Below, in pieces: positions 55,891-64,000 of a DNA stretch of 64,000 bases (positions within the stretch are counted from its first letter, which is position 1; the number at the start of each line of letters is the position of its first letter). Below the pieces are notes generated by a model. It had not been told where the DNA came from. It saw nothing but the letters and a program-made list of their open reading frames with translations, and ran no database searches. The translations under genes and the position numbers were made by a program. The DNA is from Dastarcus helophoroides (lineage: Eukaryota > Arthropoda > Insecta > Coleoptera > Bothrideridae): positions 27,478,598 through 27,542,597 of the forward strand of contig CM053330.1 of the NCBI GenBank assembly GCA_028583605.1. Direction: 5' to 3'.

Positions 55891-57803
55891 TATAGTGTGG
55901 AACAGCCAAATGGTATAAATTCCGTATCTCAGTCATTCTACAAATTTATGAAAAATCTAGAGAAATATCAGTTTTAGATTATAAAATGACATCCTCCATC
56001 TTAAAAATTTTATCCGTAGATGCAACCCTCTTTAAGTGACAGTCGCACCCTCCAAATTTTTAAACCAAAAGTTCAAGCTTGTTATACCTCACTTGAAAGA
56101 TCTTTTTATTCTCTATTCCAAAATGACATAATTGTTATATTTATTTCAAAAAAATCCAATAAAAAATGTAATTTCAATTTTCAACAACAAAATATAAATC
56201 TAATATTTTCATTTAATAAAATAAAAAACAAACCATACCTAATGTTCGACATCTTGGCAGCATCCTAATTGTGAATAAATATGTCTCCTAACATTATTCA
56301 ATATCACCGACGTATTCGCAAGCGTTATTCTTGCTCGCAAGTCAACTTTATCGCGAGGTTTAGTTTTATACACTGTACTTTTCACATATCCCCATTAAAA
56401 AGTCCAGAGGCATCAGGTCTGACAATCGTCGTGGTCATTCTACCGTAACTCGTGGCCTTATCTACCAATTTGGAAATGTAAAATCGAGATATTGCCGGAC
56501 ATTGACTAGGTAGTGTAGTGGTGCTTCATCTTGCTGGAACCATATTACATTAGCTGATGATTAGCTGGAACGTTTGGATTTTCTTCAGCTGAATATAAGT
56601 TTACCAAAGCTGGTACATTGTTGTTTTGGAGAAATGCTAAATAATTATCCTCATTTAAGTTTCCATCAATGAAAAATGGAGACATGATCTCCAATAATCC
56701 CTGCCCAAACATTAACTTTTTCAGGGTTCTGTGTATGCAATTCTCTCATCTAGACAGTTTTGCTGATTTACGTGACCGTGAAGAATAAAAGTGGACCCAT
56801 CAAAACAAAATATGTTTCCTATCTGGATGACATTATTATCTTATCTTTGCATCACTTGGTCACAAAAATGAGTTCTATCAAAATCGTCATCACTGGGCTC
56901 TTGACATAATCTTAGTTCATATGGATGCATTTTATTTTTTTTTCAGTACACCAATAATCGAGGAATGACTAACGTTCAGTGCTGCACCTACTTGTCGACT
57001 TGAAGAATGTGGATTTTCTTGAAACTCATTCATTATTTTAAATTTGGTATCATTAGTTAATGCATTGGAGGGTTCTTTTTTGAGCTTTCGTACATGTTCA
57101 TGTTCGTGAAAATGCTTCTTAATTTTACTAATTCTATCTTGGGATATAGGCGGTAAAACAGAATTTTTTGTTGAAATAGACGAACGATTTCAGGCTGTAA
57201 TCCAGCTCTATCTTCATAACCGATCATTTGTAAAATTATTATTTTATGCATTTCTGTTAAATGACCCATATGAAATGACCATCAAGGTAACTGAAGTACG
57301 AACTGACCTCTGTTTAATTCTTTTACAGTTTTAGAAAGCTACTGAGATGTTTTCGACAAAAAGTACAATTGACTATGATAAGACTGATAAGTTTTTACGT
57401 TTCCTTTTTTACAAAATCAAAAAAGGATATCGAAATTGTTTTTGGTCCCTTTATAATTATAGAGAACGAACCGGACGAACCGCTGTTAGTTATTATTGTA
57501 GAAAATTTCATCTAGTTAATAAATTATTATTTTTTTATTTATTTTTTAAATAAATGTAACAGCCATAACAATTTTAAATAGAAAATAAAAAAAGCTTTCA
57601 AATGAGGTACACCAAGCCGCTACTTCCAATTAAAAATTTAGGGGTTGAAACGGTAACTTGAAGAAAGTTGCATCTAGTGAGGAAATTTTTGCTGTGCAGG
57701 ATGTCATCTTATAATCTAGAGTTGACCTGTCGCGGGATTTTTTATAAATATGTACAATAACTGAGATATTGAATTTATTCCATTTGGCTATTCGAATTCT
57801 ATA
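55891..57803 (-). mobile_element. Tc1-like transposon with long inverted repeats, inactive
   Basis: The arms at about 55891-56150 and 57540-57803 are inverted copies at moderate identity: agccaaatggtataaattcc against the inverse giving agccaaatggaataaattca, attataaaatgacatcct against attataagatgacatcct, and cgtagatgcaaccctcttta against actagatgcaactttcttca. Both outer ends have tatag next to TA. Arms of about 260 bp are long for this superfamily. The transposase relic fills the centre on the minus strand. Total about 1.9 kb. Confidence 0.8.
56300..57269 (-). pseudogene. Tc1-like transposase pseudogene (DUF4817-type N-terminus)
   Basis: Starts at 57269: MGHLTEMHKIIILQMIGYED, a helix-turn-helix of the kind called DUF4817 in insect transposase-like proteins, with RLFQQK. 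Then FQENPHSSSRQVGAALNVSH, a catalytic-type block FDGSTFILHGHVNRQN (usually FSDESTF), FIDGNLNEDNYLAFLQNN, IWFQQDEAPLHYLVNVRQYL (second aspartate in QQD), and LMPLDFLWGY near 56390, then KSTVYKTKPR. Many stops and frame changes. The gene spans the region between the long arms. In this family the three acidic residues form the DDE/D site; the first is damaged here. Confidence 0.82.
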
Positions 57804-57964
57804 TGTATTTGTAAGGATCTTTACTCAGCTGGGTTTAAAGATAATAAGAACCTACTCTAAGTAAGATAAATTTTGAATTGTTCTTAGTACAAGTTCAGGG
57901 TCCAAGCTGCATGATTGTATCGTTTTTTGCCTTATTATAATTTCCTAAAAATTAATATTTTCAT

Positions 57965-58810
57965 TAATTTGTGTTTGTTAACAGTAAAATTTTAACTCCT
58001 TTTTTTGGTTTGTTATACGTCACCCAATCCCAAATTAATAAGAATTAAGGAAAAGTATATTATTAAATTCTGGGATAATTATTTAAACCATATAAGAACA
58101 AGCTTCTTTTAAAAAAAGTAATCATCCAATAATTTTAAATTTTCTTGCCTATTCAAACGCTGGTAAGTTCCGGTAAACTGCGAAACAAGCACTTTCTTTT
58201 AAATATTTTATCAGTGTCAATCAGCATTAACCTAAATTTTCTTGAATTAAACTATGATATACAAACTAAATTTATGTATCTCCGGAACTCAACTTGGTCG
58301 TAAAAGAAATCTCTGACTAGTTTAAAACTCCTTTTATGTAAGTCTAGTTTTAAGAAATATAATTTTCATAATTTCTCTTCAGAATGCGAGCTTTTAAGGT
58401 TTCGTTCAATAGCCCTTATTCGTGAATTATGAGGTTCCTTATAGAACTGTTGTCCTGCGCCTGAAGGCTGAAATATCCTCTGCATTGTCGTTTGATTACA
58501 TGAGGATGTTAAATTTCGTTTTTCTTTAAATTTAGATTTAACCGTCCACCATCATCATATACTTTTTAGATTAGATTAGAACCTCTGAATTTAAGATCCG
58601 GTTCGACCACCCTTATTTACTTGTGAACCTTATTTCGATTTTTAAACTCATAATTATTTAAATTTGGAATATTAGTTGTCATCATTTAAGTAAATGAAAT
58701 TTCATTCCCCTTTAAAATGTCTGGTTTTAAGATTTTGTTCAACCACCATTATTTACTCGTGAATTATGGAATTTCTTACAAGGTATTGTGATGAACGACC
58801 AACCGGTTGT
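57965..58810. repeat. Degenerate dispersed repeat, left copy with sub-repeats
   Basis: 57965-58560 is homologous at modest identity with 60520-61000: tttttggtttgttatacgtc/tttttttgtgtacgc, caatttaaaattt and cttgcctatt words, then cctctgcat...catgaggatg. Three sub-repeats with gttcaa(c/t)... cttattta(c)tcgtgaattatg occur at 58390, 58590 and 58720. Both copies are in the same orientation. Confidence 0.5.
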
Positions 58811-58819
58811 GACCATAAC

Positions 58820-60510
58820 CAGTGAGTGTATATAGTTTTTCAAAATTGTCGAATTATGCTCATCTTTTAAAAAAATTTCGAAGAATAATTTACTTTCTAT
58901 TTTCGGACCCAATTTGTCTACGTTGTGTTTAAAATTATTTTATTCCAATAAATTGTAACCCCAGTTCGTAGAGTCGACAGGGAAGTGTTATCAAATTCAA
59001 ACAACAATTGACCTCAACATTTTATTACAATAGGTCAACAAATAAATCAATAAAATTTCAAGTTTGTGATTTTCAAGTGTTCTTAAACATAATACAACAA
59101 AATAAAGTGAACCTGTTTGTTTCAACGTGTTTAAATTTGCTGGACACAGATCCGAAAGAAATATTTCTTTAAAAAATGAAGAGAATTCATTAAGCACAAA
59201 TAATCTGACATTCTTTGTCTAACTCTTTCGCTCGTATTTGGTGCGTCGGTTATTAATTTCCCAAAGTTTATTTTAACCCTAATAATCGCAATGCTTTCCC
59301 CAGCTGAGCCATTTAGTTTGTACTCAAAGGTTTTCAAACCAAATGCAGCTAACTTTGTACCTGATTATCGGTGGGTGTTCGCTGGTTAGTTTGTACACAG
59401 AGGTTCTCAAATTATTTTCAGGTGTTTGTTTTATTCCCCAATTCTTTTGTGTTTTTGTCGCTTCTTAATTTAAGTATACTTCACATAGCATACAGTTTCC
59501 TGTTAAAGCTTTGAGCTAACAATATCCAAAGAATAATGCTACGAGAAAATGGAGCTCAAGCTTGGAAATGAAGTTGTGATTTATCGTAATAAATCAAATT
59601 TATAAATGTTGATTCAATCTTACAGATCTCCCGTTCTCTCACTCTTTCTTTCCTTCCTTTGTTAACTTGTTCTTTTGTTTGTTTTCTGTTTTTCTCATAC
59701 CAAACTCAATCATTCGAACTCAAACCAGTGTCATAAAATAGACTAGAAATATTGTTCAGATTTCGTAGAAACTTTCTGAGCAGAATTTGCCCTTCCAACA
59801 CTACATCTACTTCTACGGCTACTGTTCTAATAGAAGGGGCGTTTTCTGGCCCATAAAGTGGCTAAGCTTGACTTAGCACAAAAAAAAACATTTAAATTAA
59901 AGTTAGAAACTGGCAAGAAGTTCTCATTTCTTTCGTCAAATATCTCCCTAGCTGATGCTGATACTGCTCGTTCACCTACGTTAGTACTCCCCATTTGTCA
60001 ACAGATCTATAAGGCCCTCTTTGGGCCAGGTTGTCTTGTCCTATATTTTTGGGATTCAAGCAACCTACGAAGGAGAATCTGCGAATGAGGTAGCACTAGG
60101 TGAATACACCAAAACAAGAACTAGGTAAGAGCTCATTGTGGCTTATGCTTCTAGGATGTTAAGGTGTACAATGCCCACGTTTCTAGAACTTGCAGAACAT
60201 CATCAGTAAAACCTAAATATATGTGTCTGCTGCCAGTTACCGGACCTTTGTGGTGATGGGTATAAATTATTTTGGAATTCCTGGAAACTCGGCTTCCAAC
60301 AGCAGAACACTAACATCGACCTTAAGGAAATGAAAATGTTTGTATGAAGCGAATGCGCTTTATTTCCTTTTCGTTTTCTTGTCTTTGTATTTTTTTATTT
60401 TGTATTATTTTTGTTTCCCTTTTTGAAACTGAGACGGGTAGTTGCACCAGTCAACGGTAGGGTTCTTGGTCCTATAATTATCTTCTAACAACGACTTTCT
60501 CATTCATTCG
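58820..60510. other. Between the repeat copies; unrecognised ORF 59858-60088
   Basis: A 76-codon plus-strand ORF (59858-60088) includes SNISLADADTARSPTLVLP and GPGCLVLYFWDSSNLRRRIC. I do not recognise it, and upstream sequence looks coding-like only in broken frames. It may be the remnant of an element whose diverged ends are the flanking repeats. The rest is AT-rich. Confidence 0.3.
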
Positions 60511-60519
60511 GTTTGTTGT

Positions 60520-61000
60520 GGAATTTTTAAATTTCTTTTTTTTTGTGTACGCCCCCCAACCCCATATTGATCAAAATTAGGAACAAGTATTTCTCAAATT
60601 TTTGGAAAAGTTAATTAAATCATATAAGAGCGAAAAACCATCAAATAAAATCATCGGACAATTTAAAATTTACTTGCCTATTTATCCCGTAGCAAACCTC
60701 ACACAAATGGCACAAGAACTTCACGTTGAACAGAAACAGAAATTGTTTTTTTTTGTGTTCATTCACGTTAATTAGCACAAACAGAAGCAGTTTTTTTTAA
60801 ACTCCCGTATTTCGTACTCGTTTTTATAAGTCCGGAAGTTGAACATAATTTCTAAACTAATTTTATCGAAGTTTAGTACTTGACTTCTGACTTAACTTCT
60901 GGGGACCGAAAGACATCCTCTGCATCTCGCTAGAGGGCATGAGGATGCAGAATTTCTACTAATTTAAATATTTCTAATCCAAATTAGCCCTTAAATAAAT
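60520..61000. repeat. Degenerate dispersed repeat, right copy
   Basis: Homologous with 57965-58560. Contains a hairpin near 60915-60950 (catcctctgcat against atgcagaattt/catgaggatg). Confidence 0.45.
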
Positions 61001-63600
61001 TTTGAAAAGGATTCTTAAAGTGCAAATCAAACTGCAAACCCCTTTTGAATAATGTCGTCCCTTTATCTTGCAAGTTTTACTTCGATAATTGAAATTTAAA
61101 TAACTTACAATTGTACGTGTTTATAAGGGCGTTTTTTGAACGTCAAATTCCTCCAGTCTACCACCACATGGTCTTGCCGAGATATTTGCTACGGTCTCCG
61201 TTATTGACATGTTACTCTTATTTATTACTCTACTTTTCAGCGGTCCTTCAAAACTAACATGTTATTTTACTCAGTTTAGGTATTTGTGCTTGAAACAAAC
61301 CAGGCCTAACAAATAACCCTTATCTAATTTGTGAACGCTAAAAAAATCTGTTTCTCACGCAAAACGTTATGTTACAAAGAATTTTTGTAATACATTATTT
61401 GGAGATGTAATATTTTCAAGAAAATTTGAATAAAATTCAATTAAATAAAACAAACGAGGAAATAGAACGGTTTAGTAGAACTCGACTCACCACAGTATCT
61501 TGTTCATTTCTTTTGAGTATGAAATAATTTTGGCACCAAAGTTAAATGACACGAAGATGATAAATTTTAACTGATTTAAATAAATATTCCAAGTCTCTTA
61601 AGTTTTAAATAAATGTTGAAATTACAAATCAAACTGTAACCCTTTGGAAGATTATCCCTAAATGTTGTATCGCTTATCATACGTAATTAATTCATTTAGT
61701 TCTTAGCTAATTCTAATTAAAATTTGCTCCTATAAAATAAATATGACTTTACCGTTTTACTTTTAGGTACTTGTAGGTAACATTACAATTGCCATTGGTG
61801 TAGCTAAGGGGAAAAGATGACACTGTTGACCCTACAAGCCTTACTGTTCAACGTAAAAAATTTAACAGTATCATTTCTTATTTTTATTCCTCATTAAAGT
61901 TATTTGTGTACCTAGGCTGTAAAGTAACTCTTTTTGACTCCTTCCTAAAGTTAAATGCCCAAGAGAGCTGACAGGACTGATATTTGTCGTATAGATTACA
62001 TGTTGATAAATGCTTTTAACCTTAATGTTAGTTACCTGCCTGAAAATAAAAAACCAAATTTTATTACAAAGTTAATTTTCTCACAACATAAGACTAAGTT
62101 TACTCCTAGTATCGGTTTTTGTAAAATCTTAAAGAATGCTAAACCTGCTTCACCACCTGATGGATTTCAATTTCTTAAACAAGGCAATAAATTGGCATCC
62201 GCGCAAAGTGCCGGTGTTTTTTTTTTCGTTTTTGTCGCCGTACATTCCACCCCGATGCCGCGTAATTGGAATCGGTCGTTTAGCCTGTTTTCCTGCAAGG
62301 CTTTTTATCCAGTACAGGAAGCTAAATGACATCCGGGCATGATTCAGTTAAGACGCTATATTTCAGAGCGTCTGTCTAATTACGGAAGAACTTGCCCGGA
62401 AAATTGTGCAGCGAATATGTTAACTCGAGGGCTTATTCAAAAGGTGATTGCATCGTCGCGTGACATTTTGAGAAGGGTTGTTGTTATAGCGTGACGCGGC
62501 TGAGAATATTCAATTTTACAGTATATAAATAATATAGTGACATACAGTGGCTCTTGTGGAAATTTCGGTTTGTAAAATAAATAATGAAAACCAAGGTTCC
62601 CTTTGATGTATTTGGGTAATTTCCAAGTATTTACTAAGGAGAGATGATTTGTAACAATTATAAGATAAATGTTGTTTTAATGTGTTAGCATTTTGACACA
62701 GGAGACAGGATTTACAAGTAATATGCGGGAAAACAAGACTTCGAAGGTTAAATTTTCATATTAATGATTTCATTTGAAAATCAAACCGAGGACAAACAAA
62801 CATAAAAGGGTTGGTGATTTTCCATCTTAATAACATTTTCTTGCATTTTCCTCAAATTTGGGTGATAAATTTAAATAACGTTAAATTAAGTCTGGTGCTG
62901 GGCTTAAGGAATATTTAAATTTTGTTCTAAATTTAGGTGCCCTGCATCTTTATTAATGAATAATAGGTTTGTTAAATGTGTAGAAGAGAGAGTCATTTGC
63001 AAATAAAACATTATTTATGAATTTAATTACGAGGATCTAAATCTTTCCTTGCTATAGGGAAGACTCGGAGGAAGTTGGAAAAGCGAATAACAAATGCACT
63101 GAATACATCATTAATTAGTGATAAATTTTATGATTTAATTTTAACACCCAAATACTTCAAAAGTAATTGCCACTTTAAGGTTTAGGTGGTTTAGACAACT
63201 TTATGCTTACAGTTTAAAACAAAGTAATAGAAGTTACTATTCTTGTTTTGTTATATTTTTTACCGCCCTAACATTTTCTGTGTTTCCGTTTCATTTTGGA
63301 AAATAAATTTTTGGAATGATAGAAAACAACAAATTTGGTTAAAAAAAGTAAATTTTGAGGCACGGTCATTATAACATTTAAAAAATTTAAATGTTCTTCT
63401 AAAGCAAGAAATAAAAAAAATTTCGGGAAAAATTACATTAAAAAGTAGATCAAAATTATCAAAAGGATCAACATTCCGAGTTTCAAATTTCAGGAAACAG
63501 CCTTTCGAAAAAAGGTAAATTTTTTAAGTTTAATCGTATGTTATTCTCCATAATTTTTCTCCAAAAACGATACTGTTTAGAATATAAATAAGGCAGTGCA
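61001..63600. other. No gene recognised; balanced island 62150-62480
   Basis: A 124-codon plus-strand ORF (61955-62329) has overlapping 68- and 60-codon ORFs in other frames and no motif; not accepted as a gene. 62150-62480 is GC-richer. The stretch 61010-61070 is weakly repeated at 61625-61680 (caaatcaaactg...). Confidence 0.35.
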
Positions 63601-63609
63601 ACTGCAACT

Positions 63610-63960
63610 TTTTAATAAGCGCCTTATTTAGCAAACCTTTATCTAAAAAATAAAACATTGATACTTTTTGGTCCTATATAATTATGCCAAAGGCGTAATT
63701 ATTTAGTAGACGAGTCGTTTGCAAGTAATAGTCAGCAAGCAAAAACATCAGTATATTTTGTTAAAAATTAAACAAAAATATTGGTTCTTTCTGTTTTTCA
63801 CACTTTTACCAAAAGCGCATTATTAATCAGACGTTTGTAGACAAGCAGACTTATTTATTCCTTTTAATTCTTCCTATCTTTACCACAAGCACAACTATTG
63901 AGAACGCGTTTAGAAATAAGGAGTAACATATTAGTGTTCTCTTATTCTTAATAACTTTAC
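63610..63960. repeat. Degenerate tandem repeat at window end
   Basis: Four loose units begin near 63610, 63684, 63805 and 63878 with taccaaaagcgcattattta-like words, then acg(c/a)gttt and agacaagca. They continue to about the window edge. Function unknown. Confidence 0.4.
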
Positions 63961-64000
63961 TAGAAAGACAATTTATTATTAAGCACACATTTAAAAGTAA

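Noticed and set aside
61955..62329. 124-codon ORF
   Set aside because: No recognised family, other frames are also open, ends in generic sequence. Length is possible by chance.

Overview
This 64 kb window looks like a piece of an AT-rich insect (at least arthropod) nuclear genome. I can support no intact host gene, rRNA, true tRNA, operon or CRISPR array. Nearly all that can be recognised is mobile DNA, mostly dead copies: Ty3/gypsy-type LTR elements with short TATA-plus-TCAGT promoters, mariner, a Tc1-like transposon, PIF/Harbinger, hAT, a Penelope-like element with a GIY-YIG domain, a jockey/CR1-like LINE and a second LINE family with an RNase H domain. This mixture, plus the strong A/T skew and frameshifted coding relics, is the basis for the organism guess. 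The species cannot be named.

Layout. 0-5 kb: the tail of a solo LTR, a foldback element, a small element with 58-bp tandem repeats between inverted ends, and copies of an undescribed dispersed repeat holding a solo LTR. 4.9-7.5 kb: a complete but internally deleted LTR retrotransposon (two 265-bp LTRs differing at 2 positions, TSD ccat) carrying a gag start, the RNase H end and the integrase. 8.9-10.2 kb: a 5'-truncated Penelope-like element. 10.4-12.5 kb: a degenerate purine-rich array. 13-19.2 kb: tRNA-like relics, more dispersed-repeat units, and one copy of a ~580-bp repeat of unknown origin. 19.4-23.3 kb: a solo LTR, then a LINE with another solo LTR nested inside it. 25.8-29 kb: a pyrimidine-rich array split by a dead mariner. 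29.9 kb: a strong 230-bp foldback. 30.9 and 33.4 kb: two more solo LTRs. 34-39.5 kb: three related Harbinger relics, one holding a Penelope tail, plus a hAT element with a perfect 8-bp TSD. 41-42.4 kb: a LINE RNase H fragment and the second copy of the unknown repeat. 46-47.6 kb: a Harbinger deletion derivative with both ORF ends, TIRs and TTA duplication, sitting inside a foldback element. 48-51.2 kb: more arrays and a recent 127-bp tandem duplication. 51.2-52.7 kb: a second LINE fragment. 55.9-57.8 kb: a Tc1-like transposon with ~260-bp inverted repeats. 58-61 kb and 63.6-64 kb: degenerate repeats.

How the parts relate: these are not cooperating genes but layers of insertion. Nesting gives relative ages: the dispersed-repeat units predate the LTR element; the LINE predates its solo LTR; the array predates mariner; the foldback predates Harbinger. 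Between the elements lie roughly a dozen 200-400-bp islands of more balanced composition, without convincing ORFs, which may be ancestral single-copy or regulatory DNA. I did not find a convincing new biological system. The best unexplained items are the two-copy 580-bp repeat with a shared 60-codon open end, the regularly structured dispersed repeat, and the degenerate A/T arrays.
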